Program-made: the position numbers and the translations under genes
NCBI GenBank assembly: GCA_023399455.1
Contig: JAEWPN010000190.1
Coordinates: 1 to 27,912 of the forward strand
DNA length: 27,912 bases
Direction of reading: 5' to 3'
Origin: Bacillota bacterium
GTDB taxonomy: Bacteria > Bacillota > Clostridia > Lachnospirales > Lachnospiraceae
Notes under the pieces: model-generated
Databases searched by the model: none
What the model saw: only the letters and a program-made list of their open reading frames with translations
Told to the model about the DNA's origin: nothing
Shown: piece after piece, positions 8,454 to 16,194 of the stretch
How the letters are laid out: the number at the start of each line of letters is the position of its first letter
Numbering within the stretch: position 1 is the stretch's first letter

Positions 8454-9476
8454 ATGATAACGTTAAAGGATATCGCAAAAGAAGCCGGCGTAAGCAGTGT
8501 AACGGTTTCGAATGTAATTAACGGCAATTATAAAAAGGTATCCGCTGAGAAGATTGATGAGATTCAGGAAATCATTAAAAAACATCATTATGTTCCCAAT
8601 GCGGTAGCGCGAAGCCTTGCGGTAAAGGAGTCGAAGCTGATTGGAGTAGTGATTCCTTATGTGGCTGAGAATGAGAACTTCCTGCAAAGTCCTTATAATG
8701 CGGAAATACTGGGTGTACTGGAAAAGTGGATTCGCAAGAACGGATACTATTTAATGGTAAGATGCGTCGATAGCTGCAAAGAGATTATTCCTGTAATCAA
8801 CACGTGGAATGTAGATGGAGTGGTCTTTCTCGGAGCATATAGCCACGAAGTGAGAGAGTTGAATAAGCAATTGCGGCTACCGATGGTTTTTATTGATACA
8901 TATGCGGATGAAAAAGAAATTGTAAATATTGGTGTAGATGATTTCAAAGGAGGTTATATCGCCACGAAATACCTGATCAGCAAAGGACATCGTTCCATTT
9001 GCTTCGTAGGGCCGTGCTATATTGAAGGAAATGTAGTAGAAAAGCGATATAACGGATACTTGAAGGCGATGGGGGAATGTGGCTATGGGGACAGTATTTC
9101 CAGCCGGCATGCCATTGGAACCTCATATGAAGACGGCGTTGGCATAGGAAAAAAAATTGCGTTTGCAGAGGAAGAAGTCACTGCAGTCTTTGCCACGGCG
9201 GACATATTGGCGTTAGGATTGATTCATGGCTTGCGTTTGAATGGGAAGAGGGTTCCGCAGGACATATCCGTAATCGGGTTTGATAATTTGCAGGAATGCA
9301 GATATTCTACGCCACAGCTTACTACCATATCGCAGAATATTTCCATAAAAGCGGAACGGGCAGCAGATGCGTTGTTTCAAATGATTAGGGAAAAGAAGAA
9401 AATGTCCATGAATGAGATAATAGAGGTTGAGTTAGTGGAAAGACAGTCGGTCCGGCCCATATCGGGCGCGGATTAA
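8454..9476 (+). CDS. LacI/GalR-family transcriptional regulator
   Basis: This 340-aa DNA-binding repressor probably senses a sugar from the uptake pathway and controls the operon upstream of it. The N-terminal helix-turn-helix (TLKDIAKEAGVSSVTVSNVI, residues 3-22) and hinge region are canonical, followed by a periplasmic-binding-protein-like sensor domain (about 60-335). AAAGGAG lies eight to nine bases before ATG 8454. It follows the GH13 gene by 91 bases and ends just before a terminator, closing the locus. The operator-like pair at 229-243 and 349-361 is the natural target. The CcpA-like architecture means a global role cannot be fully excluded, but the position argues for a local regulator. 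Confidence 0.93.
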   Translation: MITLKDIAKEAGVSSVTVSNVINGNYKKVSAEKIDEIQEIIKKHHYVPNAVARSLAVKESKLIGVVIPYVAENENFLQSPYNAEILGVLEKWIRKNGYYLMVRCVDSCKEIIPVINTWNVDGVVFLGAYSHEVRELNKQLRLPMVFIDTYADEKEIVNIGVDDFKGGYIATKYLISKGHRSICFVGPCYIEGNVVEKRYNGYLKAMGECGYGDSISSRHAIGTSYEDGVGIGKKIAFAEEEVTAVFATADILALGLIHGLRLNGKRVPQDISVIGFDNLQECRYSTPQLTTISQNISIKAERAADALFQMIREKKKMSMNEIIEVELVERQSVRPISGAD

Positions 9477-9480
9477 AAGG

Positions 9481-9506
9481 GCAATGCCGCCAGGCGTTGC
9501 TTTTTT
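9481..9506 (+). terminator. Intrinsic terminator after the sugar locus
   Basis: GCAATGCC (9481-9488) pairs with GGCGTTGC (9493-9500), with one G-T wobble and a four-base loop, and is followed by six T. It begins four bases after the regulator stop codon. Confidence 0.85.
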
Positions 9507-9539
9507 ATGCAATAGAAAGTGCGTCTATTGTATAAAAAA
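9501..9539. repeat. 16-bp stem-loop related to that at 151-188
   Basis: TTTTTTATGCAATAGA (9501-9516) pairs with TCTATTGTATAAAAAA (9524-9539), with one G-T wobble and a seven-base loop. It shares its TTTTTT tract with the terminator immediately upstream. Its TGCAATAG...CTATTGTA core parallels TGTAATAG...CTATTACA at 151-188, so the two look like members of one repeat family. Confidence 0.7.
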
Positions 9540-9657
9540 GCGAGTGCATGGCTGTTCATGAGAGTGTGTCAGAAGCGCTGTTCTTTGTATCTTACAAAAT
9601 ATGTCGTAAAAGGATAGAAAACGACTAAATAATAGTGTGGAACTTCAAAGAAAAAAA

Positions 9658-9666
9658 TGCTATACT
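9658..9666 (+). promoter_or_regulatory. Extended -10 promoter for gdpP operon
   Basis: TGCTATACT is an extended -10 element (TGnTATACT) 71 bases before gdpP. No strong -35 is visible 17 bases upstream (TGGAAC, 9638-9643), which is common for extended -10 promoters. Confidence 0.5.
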
Positions 9667-9737
9667 GTAAGAAATGTATTTTGAAGGTTATAGCGTTACA
9701 AATGGGTAGATGATGCCCGCAGGGAAAAGGGTAAGGT

Positions 9738-11783
9738 ATGAAAAACAGCATTAAGTTAAAAGGCAGATTAAAAAAATATTTGCAGACTTCCGTATATTTA
9801 GGTATTTTATTAGTTATCGTAAACTTAGGAATTTATTTGATCGATTACCGCGCAGGGCTGGTTCTTACATGCTTTGTTATTTTCTATTTCGTGGTAGTCT
9901 TATCACTTTTGCTATACAATAAACCGGTTATCATGAACGAGCTGATCAGTTTCGCTACGCAATATGGACAGATCCAGAGAAAGCTTCTCAGGGATTTGGA
10001 CTTGCCTCATGCCCTGTTGGATGATGAGGGCAAGATTATCTGGACGAATGCTGCCTTCGAGAAGACCGTACATAAGAGCAGGGGATACCGCAAATCGATT
10101 ACTTCTCTGTTCCCCACGATCACGAAGGAAAAGCTGCCCGGCGAAGCGGATGAAGTAGAATTCAGCGTAAGCTTCGAGGACAGCGATTATGTGGCTAAGC
10201 TTAAGAAAATATCTTTAAGGGATATGGAAGAGGGCAGCGATATCATCGAAGTGGAAGACTATGAAGGTTATTTAATCGCCCTTTATCTGTTCGATGAGAC
10301 TGCTTTGAAGATAGCGCTCCAGGAGGTGGATGACCAGAGCCTTGCGGTAGGATTGATTTATCTCGACAATTACGATGAAGCGTTAGAAAGCGTGGAAGAA
10401 GTAAGGCGTTCTCTTTTGATTGCGCTGATCGACAGAAAGGTTAATAAGTACATAGCCGGTTTGGACGGCATTTGTAAGAAGATTGAAAAAGATAAGTTCC
10501 TCGTTATCTTGCGCAAGAAGGCAATCGCTTATCTTCAGGAATACCGGTTCGACTTATTGGAGGATGTAAAGACCGTCAATATTGGTAATGAAATGGCCGT
10601 AACTATAAGTATAGGTGTCGGATTGAACGGTCTTACCTATGCGCAGAATTATGAATTCTCACGAAATGCCATTGATTTGGCCTTGGGCCGGGGCGGCGAT
10701 CAGGCGGTGGTAAAGACCCCTAACAACACTATTTACTACGGCGGAAAAAGTCAGCAGGTGGAGAAAAATACCCGTGTCAAGGCGAGGGTAAAGGCGCATG
10801 CATTGAAAGAGATTATATCCGGCAAGGACAAGGTTATCGTAATGGGGCACCGGAATGCGGATGTGGACAGCTTCGGAGCGGCGGTAGGAGTTGCACGAAT
10901 CGCGCATACTCTGGAACGTAAGGTGCATATCGTCGTCAACAATGTGACTACATCGCTGCAGCCTATGGTCGAGATGTTCAAGAACAATCCCGAATACGAT
11001 GACGACCTGATCATCAACAGCCAGCAAGCCATCGAGATGGTAGGAAACAATGCGGTGCTGGTAGTGGTGGATGTGAACAAGCCGAGCATTACTGATTGCC
11101 CGGAAATGCTTCGTTTGTGCAAATCCATCGTAGTATTCGACCACCACAGGCAGGGCACGGAGGTCATTGAAAACGCGACGCTTTCTTATGTGGAGGCATA
11201 TGCATCGTCCACATGCGAAATGGTTTCGGAGATATTGCAATATATCGGAGATAATATAAAAATTACGAGTACCGAGGCAGACTGTCTGTATTCCGGTATT
11301 ATGATAGATACCAACAATTTTATGACGAAGACGGGCGTGAGGACCTTTGAGGCGGCAGCCTTTCTTAGAAGAAGCGGCGCAGATGTTACGAGAGTGCGCA
11401 AGCTGTTCCGTGAAGATGCGGCCGACTATAAGGCTAAGGCGGATGCGGTCAGCCAGGCAGAGATTTACCGCAACGCTTATGCGATTTCCATATGCACCGG
11501 AGATGATGTTTTGAATCCTACGGTGGCGGGTGCGCAGGCGGCCAATGAGCTGTTAAATATCAAAGGTGTGAAGGCCAGCTTCATTTTGACCGAATATCAG
11601 AATCAGATTTATGTCAGCGCCCGTTCCATCGACGAGGTTAACGTTCAAATCATTATGGAGAGACTGGGCGGCGGCGGACATATGAATATAGCCGGATGCC
11701 AGATGGAGGACAGGTCTTTGGCAGAGGGCATCGGCATCATTAAGCATACGTTAGATACGATGATTGAAAACGGCGAGATTTAA
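9738..11783 (+). CDS. gdpP: Cyclic-di-AMP phosphodiesterase GdpP
   Basis: This 681-aa membrane enzyme hydrolyses the second messenger c-di-AMP and so tunes potassium transport, osmotic balance and wall stress. Two transmembrane helices (about 17-58) are followed by a PAS-like domain (about 75-130), a degenerate GGDEF domain (about 190-330) and the catalytic DHH-DHHA1 module. Metal-binding residues are visible in GHRNADVDS (His371, Asp375, Asp377) and DHH (468-470); GGGGH (644-648) marks DHHA1. Length and order match the family. It lies 48 bases upstream of rplI and then dnaB, an arrangement conserved in Firmicutes, which supports the assignment and suggests one operon. Confidence 0.97.
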   Translation: MKNSIKLKGRLKKYLQTSVYLGILLVIVNLGIYLIDYRAGLVLTCFVIFYFVVVLSLLLYNKPVIMNELISFATQYGQIQRKLLRDLDLPHALLDDEGKIIWTNAAFEKTVHKSRGYRKSITSLFPTITKEKLPGEADEVEFSVSFEDSDYVAKLKKISLRDMEEGSDIIEVEDYEGYLIALYLFDETALKIALQEVDDQSLAVGLIYLDNYDEALESVEEVRRSLLIALIDRKVNKYIAGLDGICKKIEKDKFLVILRKKAIAYLQEYRFDLLEDVKTVNIGNEMAVTISIGVGLNGLTYAQNYEFSRNAIDLALGRGGDQAVVKTPNNTIYYGGKSQQVEKNTRVKARVKAHALKEIISGKDKVIVMGHRNADVDSFGAAVGVARIAHTLERKVHIVVNNVTTSLQPMVEMFKNNPEYDDDLIINSQQAIEMVGNNAVLVVVDVNKPSITDCPEMLRLCKSIVVFDHHRQGTEVIENATLSYVEAYASSTCEMVSEILQYIGDNIKITSTEADCLYSGIMIDTNNFMTKTGVRTFEAAAFLRRSGADVTRVRKLFREDAADYKAKADAVSQAEIYRNAYAISICTGDDVLNPTVAGAQAANELLNIKGVKASFILTEYQNQIYVSARSIDEVNVQIIMERLGGGGHMNIAGCQMEDRSLAEGIGIIKHTLDTMIENGEI

Positions 11784-11831
11784 GCTTTTACGCAGAGGTT
11801 TTCAAATTTTGAAAGGAGTACATTTACGGAC

Positions 11832-12281
11832 ATGAAGATTATATTGATAGAAGATGTGAAGAGTTTAGGCAAGAAGGGGCAGATTGTGGAAGTGAGCGAC
11901 GGCTATGCGCGAAATTTCGTGCTTCCCAAGAAGCTTGGCCTGGAAGCCACAGGAAAGAACATAAACGATCTGAAGCTGCAAAAGGCCAATGAAGAAAAAA
12001 TAGCGTTGGAGCAGCTTAATGCGGCGGAAGACTTTGCGGCTGAAATGGAAAAGAAGGAGGTTATCGTAACGATAAAGTCGGGGGAAGGCGGAAAGACCTT
12101 CGGTTCCATATCCTCCAAGGAAATCGCGGAGGCTGCAAAGAGTCAATGCGGAATGGAAATCGACAAGAAGAAGATCCAGATGCCGGAAGCGATAAAGAGC
12201 CTCGGCGTATATGAGGTATCTGTAAAGCTGCATCCGAAGGTGGCCGGTAAACTGAAGGTAAGGGTTCAGGAAGAAAAATAA
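11832..12281 (+). CDS. rplI: 50S ribosomal protein L9
   Basis: This 149-aa protein is a two-domain structural component of the large ribosomal subunit. The N-terminal RNA-binding part (MKIILIEDVKSLGKKGQIVE) is diagnostic, followed by the long central helix (about 40-75) and the C-terminal domain. AAAGGAG lies about 13 bases before ATG 11832, slightly far, but no better start exists. It sits between gdpP and dnaB as in many Firmicutes. Confidence 0.98.
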   Translation: MKIILIEDVKSLGKKGQIVEVSDGYARNFVLPKKLGLEATGKNINDLKLQKANEEKIALEQLNAAEDFAAEMEKKEVIVTIKSGEGGKTFGSISSKEIAEAAKSQCGMEIDKKKIQMPEAIKSLGVYEVSVKLHPKVAGKLKVRVQEEK

Positions 12282-12308
12282 AAGATACGAAAAGTGAGAG
12301 GATGAAAA

Positions 12309-13646
12309 GTGGCGGCAATGGAAGAAACATTGCTCAAAAGGGTACTGCCCCATAGTATAGAAGCCGAGCAATCCGTGATAGGCGCTATGATTATGGATAG
12401 GGAAGCGATTGTTGTTGCCTCCGAAATAGTGATGGAGGATGATTTTTACAGCAAGCAGTGCGGGATTCTATTTGAGGCTATGATAGAACTGAATGATGAA
12501 GGGAAACCGGTGGATTTAGTAACGCTGCAGGACAAGCTGAAGGAGAAGGATATTCCGGCGGAGATGAGCAGTCTGGAATATATCAGAGATCTGATTACTG
12601 CGGTGCCTACTTCTGCTAATATCAAGTACTATGCGAATATTGTGGCGGAGAAGGCTACGTTGCGCCGGTTGATAAAATTAAACGAAGAAATAGCCAATAC
12701 CTGTTATGTAGGAAAGGAAAGCCTTGAGGTTATTCTGGAGGATACGGAAAAACGCGTATTTAATCTGGTTCAGAGAAGAAATACGGGAGAATTTGTACCG
12801 ATTCGCCAGATCGTTATGAACGCAATGGATCAAATCGAGAAGGCCTCCAGAAATAAAGGGAGCGTTACGGGAATCGCAACGGGTTTTATCGATTTGGATT
12901 ACCGGACGGCGGGAATGCAGCCTTCCGACCTCGTTCTCATCGCGGCCAGACCGTCCATGGGAAAGACTGCTTTCGTGCTGAATATTGCTCAGCATGTGGC
13001 TTTCAAGCTTAATCAGACAGTAGCTGTTTTCAGTCTGGAAATGTCCAAGGAGCAGTTGGTCAACCGTCTGTTTTCCTTAGAATCCAGAGTGGATGCGCAG
13101 AAGTTGAGGACGGGAAGTTTATCTGACGGCGATTGGGAAAAACTGATTGAGACTGCCGGAGTTATCGGCAAGTCGAACCTGATAATAGATGATACCCCTG
13201 GCATCAGTATTGCGGAGCTGCGCTCCAAATGCAGAAAGTACAAGCTGGAACACGGGCTTAAAATGATTATCATCGACTATTTGCAGTTGATGTCGGGAAG
13301 CGGCAAGGGAGATTCCAGGCAGCAGGAGATTTCGGATATTTCCCGCTCATTAAAGGCCCTGGCGAGGGAGCTTAGCGTTCCGGTCCTGGCATTATCACAG
13401 CTCAGCCGAGCCGTGGAGCAGAGGCCGGATCATAGGCCGATGCTTTCGGACCTTAGAGAGTCAGGAGCTATCGAGCAGGATGCCGACGTGGTTATGTTTA
13501 TTTACAGGGATGATTATTACAACAAAGATACCGAGAAAAAGGGTATTGCAGAGATTATCGTGGCAAAACAGAGAAATGGTCCAATCGGAACAATCGATTT
13601 GGTTTGGCTGCCGGAATATACCAAGTTTGCCAATATGCAGAAGTGA
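12309..13646 (+). CDS. dnaB: Replicative DNA helicase DnaB (DnaC in Bacillus nomenclature)
   Basis: This 445-aa protein is the hexameric 5'-3' helicase that unwinds DNA at replication forks and recruits primase. The N-terminal helical domain (about 10-115) is followed by the RecA-like ATPase with Walker A ARPSMGKT (residues 213-220, Lys219) and the DnaB motifs IIIDYLQLM and SQLSRAVEQRPDHRP. I prefer GTG 12309 because AGAGGA lies six to seven bases upstream; ATG 12318 would leave a 15-base gap. No intein is present; the length is typical. The gene ends before a strong terminator. Confidence 0.97.
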   Translation: MAAMEETLLKRVLPHSIEAEQSVIGAMIMDREAIVVASEIVMEDDFYSKQCGILFEAMIELNDEGKPVDLVTLQDKLKEKDIPAEMSSLEYIRDLITAVPTSANIKYYANIVAEKATLRRLIKLNEEIANTCYVGKESLEVILEDTEKRVFNLVQRRNTGEFVPIRQIVMNAMDQIEKASRNKGSVTGIATGFIDLDYRTAGMQPSDLVLIAARPSMGKTAFVLNIAQHVAFKLNQTVAVFSLEMSKEQLVNRLFSLESRVDAQKLRTGSLSDGDWEKLIETAGVIGKSNLIIDDTPGISIAELRSKCRKYKLEHGLKMIIIDYLQLMSGSGKGDSRQQEISDISRSLKALARELSVPVLALSQLSRAVEQRPDHRPMLSDLRESGAIEQDADVVMFIYRDDYYNKDTEKKGIAEIIVAKQRNGPIGTIDLVWLPEYTKFANMQK

Positions 13647-13685
13647 TAATCATTATATCAATTTAAGTTTATTAGATGAGATTAC

Positions 13686-13720
13686 AAAAGAGGACATGTA
13701 TAGTATACAGTCCTCTTTTT
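13686..13720 (+). terminator. Terminator of the gdpP-rplI-dnaB operon
   Basis: AAAAGAGGAC with TGTATA pairs with TATACA and GTCCTCTTTT, leaving one bulged A, and is followed by a T run. It is a long A/U-extended hairpin that could work in both directions. Confidence 0.85.
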
Positions 13721-13730
13721 ATGTATACGG

Positions 13731-13758
13731 TTGACGAAATAACCCGATAAAATACAAA
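13731..13758 (+). promoter_or_regulatory. Possible promoter of the MerR-like gene
   Basis: TTGACG (13731-13736) and TACAAA (13753-13758) are spaced by 16 bases, directly after the dnaB terminator and about 80 bases before the gene start. Confidence 0.45.
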
Positions 13759-13838
13759 ATTCAACAAAACGTATAGTGAGTGGAAAGTGTCGGAGAAATA
13801 AACCGGAAAATATAAGAAGACAGAAAGGAGAAACAGGA

Positions 13839-14585
13839 ATGGAAAGACAAACACGTTATTTAATTTCGGATGCAGCAAAGCTGGTGGAGGTAGAGTCCCA
13901 TGTGCTCCGCTACTGGGAGGAGGAGCTTGGAATTCCGATTAAGAGAAACGAGCTGGGACATAGATACTATACGGAGGAAGATGTGGAATGCTTTAAGGAG
14001 GTAAAAAGCCTGAAGGAGCAGGGTCTGCAGCTCAAGGCAATCCGTGTAGTGGTTCGAAACGGCAGGTTGGAGCGTATAAACGGCAATTCTGCAATCGAGA
14101 ACGGGCTGCTGTATAATGAGAAGTTAGAAAAGGTTAATGAGACCAGGAAAAAAGCTTATGAAAGTGGAGAATTGGATTCCGGAATGAACAAAGAGCACGG
14201 AAGACAGATGATAGAGATCATTGCGTCTAAGGAATTATCTGAGCCGAGGAATGAGAGCGTCGGCTTCGGAGCTGTCGGCAGGGAAGAAAAGAGCATGCGC
14301 CTGCAAATACTATTGCAGCATATGATATCGGAAGCGGTAAAGGAGAGCAACAAGGAGCTGTGCGATGATATTAAGGAAAGCGTTCTCAAGGAAATGGATT
14401 ACCAGTTCCGCCTGCAGGAGGAAAAGGAGGAGGTGCGGGAAGCCGAGAGAAGCAGGAGAGAGGACGAGCACTATAAGAGAATCGATGAGCTGCTTCGGAG
14501 CTACAGCAAAAAGGGAAGGAAAAAGGAGAAGGCAGAAGAGAGGCAGAATCGTATTGCCGCAAGAAAAAAGCCTTCAATCGTCTGA
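13839..14585 (+). CDS. MerR-like helix-turn-helix DNA-binding protein with charged C-terminal region
   Basis: This 248-aa protein has a MerR-type winged helix-turn-helix at residues 3-75 (LISDAAKLVEVESHVLRYWE, RYYTEEDVECF). After it comes a long, highly charged, probably coiled-coil region (about 165-248) with a strongly basic tail (KKGRKKEKAEERQNRIAARK). It lacks the Cys or ligand domain of metal or drug sensors. The architecture recalls RacA-type chromosome-anchoring proteins or phage-derived MerR regulators, but the resemblance is only structural. ATG 13839 is chosen because AGAAAGGAG precedes it; the open frame extends 21 codons further upstream without a good site. Its last codons lie within the terminator hairpin of the convergent ferredoxin gene. 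Confidence 0.8.
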   Translation: MERQTRYLISDAAKLVEVESHVLRYWEEELGIPIKRNELGHRYYTEEDVECFKEVKSLKEQGLQLKAIRVVVRNGRLERINGNSAIENGLLYNEKLEKVNETRKKAYESGELDSGMNKEHGRQMIEIIASKELSEPRNESVGFGAVGREEKSMRLQILLQHMISEAVKESNKELCDDIKESVLKEMDYQFRLQEEKEEVREAERSRREDEHYKRIDELLRSYSKKGRKKEKAEERQNRIAARKKPSIV

Positions 14586-14593
14586 TTGAAGGC
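14563..14593 (-). terminator. Terminator of the ferredoxin gene
   Basis: On the minus strand GCCTTCAATC and GATTGAAGGC (14570-14579 and 14584-14593) form a perfect 10-bp stem with a four-base loop, followed by TTTTTTC (14563-14569). The hairpin includes the stop codon of the convergent MerR-like gene. Confidence 0.88.
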
Positions 14594-14617
14594 TCAGGGA
14601 GCATTATTATAATGATA

Positions 14618-14788
14618 TTAGCCCTGAGAAATAGCGCCAGTAGGGCAAACGCCTGCGCAAGAACCACAGTCGATGCAAGTATTAGCATCAATTTCGTATT
14701 GGCTGTCGCCTGCGCTGATTGCGCCAACCGGACACTGTCCTTCGCAAGAGCCGCAGCTTACACAAGAATCATTGATTACATATGCCAT
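14618..14788 (-). CDS. Clostridial-type 2[4Fe-4S] ferredoxin
   Basis: This 56-aa electron carrier transfers low-potential electrons between fermentative oxidoreductases such as pyruvate:ferredoxin oxidoreductase, hydrogenase and Rnf. It has two matching cluster motifs, CVSCGSCEGQCP (Cys 9, 12, 15, 19) and CIDCGSCAGVCP (Cys 38, 41, 44, 48), and an internal two-fold repeat (PVGAIS / PTGAIS). Length and spacing are those of classic clostridial ferredoxin. AGGAGG (14798-14803 on the complementary strand) precedes ATG 14788. It is monocistronic, with its own promoter and terminator, and sits just upstream of the pyruvate formate-lyase genes, consistent with an anaerobic pyruvate-metabolising cell. 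Confidence 0.97.
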   Translation of the reverse strand: MAYVINDSCVSCGSCEGQCPVGAISAGDSQYEIDANTCIDCGSCAGVCPTGAISQG

Positions 14789-14818
14789 AATGATATTCCT
14801 CCTTAATATGTATCCTTA

Positions 14819-14836
14819 TTGATAAATTGTTATCAA
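14819..14836. promoter_or_regulatory. 18-bp dyad in the ferredoxin leader
   Basis: TTGATAA and TTATCAA are perfect inverted arms separated by ATTG, between the likely promoter and the ferredoxin start. It is a candidate operator or leader hairpin. The half-sites resemble FNR/Crp half-sites, but the spacing (eight bases between TTGAT and ATCAA) does not fit an FNR box. Confidence 0.45.
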
Positions 14837-14847
14837 ACTATACCTTA

Positions 14848-14876
14848 TTTTAATATAAAACCGGGTCAAATACAAG
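14848..14876 (-). promoter_or_regulatory. Possible promoter of the ferredoxin gene
   Basis: On the minus strand TTGTAT and TAAAAT lie 17 bases apart, upstream of the dyad at 14819-14836. A second -35-like TTGACC lies inside the spacer. The match is moderate. Confidence 0.4.
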
Positions 14877-14886
14877 TGAAACATAA

Positions 14887-15033
14887 AATATTAAATTACT
14901 GTTCACTCCGTTCTCAGCAACACATGATTTCTTCATTTAAATTCGCTTCGCGAAGCAGAAATCATCTCTTGAATCACTTTCTTACGCAGCTTAACAACAA
15001 GTGTTAAGCTACTGTGTGAACAGTAACAATATT
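14887..15033. repeat. 147-bp palindromic element, MITE- or REP-like
   Basis: Terminal inverted arms TTACTGTTCAC (14896-14906) and its complement (15016-15026) are both bordered by AATATT. Inside are two further hairpins: ATGATTTCT/AGAAATCAT (14924-14932 and 14957-14965), enclosing the perfect palindrome GCTTCGCGAAGC (14945-14956), and AGCTTAACA/TGTTAAGCT (14988-14996 and 15002-15010). The whole can fold as a branched cruciform. It contains no gene and lies between the ferredoxin promoter and the end of pflA. Its structure is that of a non-autonomous mobile repeat. No other copy is seen in this window. Confidence 0.65.
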
Positions 15034-15064
15034 AACACAAAATAAGAAAAGTCTCTGACAGCCT

Positions 15065-15826
15065 CTAATGAGGCTGACCGGGCTCCGAGCGGCGCTTCTT
15101 GATTCCTTCAAGTATTACCTTTTTCTTTTCGGGAATCTTATTCTTATTCATAGCAGGAACGCCGGAAAGCTTGTATTCCATATTGAGCTGCTTATACTTA
15201 GCTTCTCCCATCGTATGATAGGGGAGCACGTCCAGCGCTTTCAGATTGCTGAACTGACCGATGAAATACCCTAAATCGAACAGATACTTATCGTCGTCGG
15301 TAAGTCCCGGCACTATCACGTGACGAACCCACATATCTACATGCTTCTCATTCAGATACGCAGCGAAGGCGAGGATATCCTCATTGGGATATTCCGTAAG
15401 CTCTTTGTGCTTCAGGGAATCAATGTGTTTTATATCCAGCATGACCAAATCGGTCAAGGCCATTAATTGATCCAGCTTCGCGATCCACTGTGTATTCTGC
15501 GCCTTGTATATGATGCCCGAGGTATCGATGCAGGTGTGAACACCTTCTTTTTTGGCGATGGTGAATAAATCGATGAGAAAATCGATCTGAACCAGCGGTT
15601 CTCCGCCGGTTACCGTCATTCCTCCGCTTTTGTAAAAGGCCTTGTTCCTATTGTATTGTTCAAAGACTGCCTCCGGCTCCATGAGAGTGCCGGCATTCAT
15701 TTCCCAAGTATCAGGATTGTGGCAATAAGCACAACGCATAGGGCATCCCTGCAAAAAGACGACAAATCTTGTACCCGGACCGTCCACCGTACCAAAACTT
15801 TCAATTGAGTGTATTCTGCCTTGCAT
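15065..15826 (-). CDS. pflA: Pyruvate formate-lyase activating enzyme
   Basis: This 253-aa radical SAM enzyme abstracts a hydrogen from a specific Gly of pyruvate formate-lyase, generating the glycyl radical. The cluster motif CPMRCAYC (Cys28, Cys32, Cys35) binds the [4Fe-4S]-SAM centre, and TGGEP follows. GTVDGPGTRFVVFLQGC at the N-terminus is typical of PflA. I chose the ATG at 15826: AGGAAG lies six bases before it, whereas the ATG at 15832 abuts that site directly. It is the last gene of the pfl cluster, behind an attenuator. Here its substrate Gly is on a separate 81-aa polypeptide, which is unusual. Confidence 0.96.
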   Translation of the reverse strand: MQGRIHSIESFGTVDGPGTRFVVFLQGCPMRCAYCHNPDTWEMNAGTLMEPEAVFEQYNRNKAFYKSGGMTVTGGEPLVQIDFLIDLFTIAKKEGVHTCIDTSGIIYKAQNTQWIAKLDQLMALTDLVMLDIKHIDSLKHKELTEYPNEDILAFAAYLNEKHVDMWVRHVIVPGLTDDDKYLFDLGYFIGQFSNLKALDVLPYHTMGEAKYKQLNMEYKLSGVPAMNKNKIPEKKKVILEGIKKRRSEPGQPH

Positions 15827-15845
15827 GTCCATCTTCCTTTTCTTT

Positions 15846-15877
15846 TAAAAAGGGCCCTGAAACGGTTTCAAGGCCCT
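15846..15877 (-). terminator. Attenuator between radical subunit gene and pflA
   Basis: On the minus strand AGGGCCTTGAAA pairs with TTTCAGGGCCCT (12 bp, one G-U), followed by TTTTT. It lies 24 bases after the stop of the 81-aa gene and 20 bases before pflA. It should reduce pflA transcription relative to the structural subunits, a sensible ratio for a catalytic activator. Confidence 0.8.
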
Positions 15878-15900
15878 CGATAATAATTGCTTTTGCGTAA

Positions 15901-16146
15901 TTATACAGATTCATGGAATGTACGTGAAATAACGTCATTCTGCTGTTCGGGAGTCAACTTGATGAAGTTAACCGCATATCCGGATACCCGGATGGTAAGC
16001 TGAGGATAGTTCTCAGGATGTTTCTGAGCATCCAGAAGAGTATCTCTGTTAAGAACGTTAACGTTCAGGTGATGCCCGCCCTTCGTTGCATATCCATCTA
16101 ATAATGATACAAGGTTATCAACCTGTGCTGCGCTAATATCTGCCAT
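15901..16146 (-). CDS. Separate glycyl-radical domain of pyruvate formate-lyase (GrcA/YfiD-like)
   Basis: This 81-aa protein corresponds to the C-terminal end of one-piece pyruvate formate-lyase and to GrcA (YfiD), the spare-part protein of enterobacteria. The glycyl-radical loop RVSGYAV is intact, with Gly56 the predicted radical site. [18 protein letters not shown] and the C-terminal RTF stretch follow the family closely. AAAGGAG precedes ATG 16146 with a good spacing; the frame extends 12 codons further upstream without such a site. Unlike E. coli GrcA, which backs up a complete PflB, this appears to be the only radical domain in the locus, because the neighbouring 679-aa core lacks one. 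It is thus an obligate subunit by inference. Confidence 0.95.
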   Translation of the reverse strand: MADISAAQVDNLVSLLDGYATKGGHHLNVNVLNRDTLLDAQKHPENYPQLTIRVSGYAVNFIKLTPEQQNDVISRTFHESV

Positions 16147-16194
16147 TTTATTTATCTCCTTTCGTGATGGAAAAATCATCATTGAAATTTCTCT

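Noticed and set aside
10659..11240. Minus-strand open frame of 193 codons inside gdpP
   Set aside because: It lies fully within the conserved DHH region, lacks a start signal, and mirrors the gdpP codons.
14819..14836. FNR box upstream of the ferredoxin gene
   Set aside because: The half-sites TTGAT and ATCAA are present but separated by eight bases rather than four.
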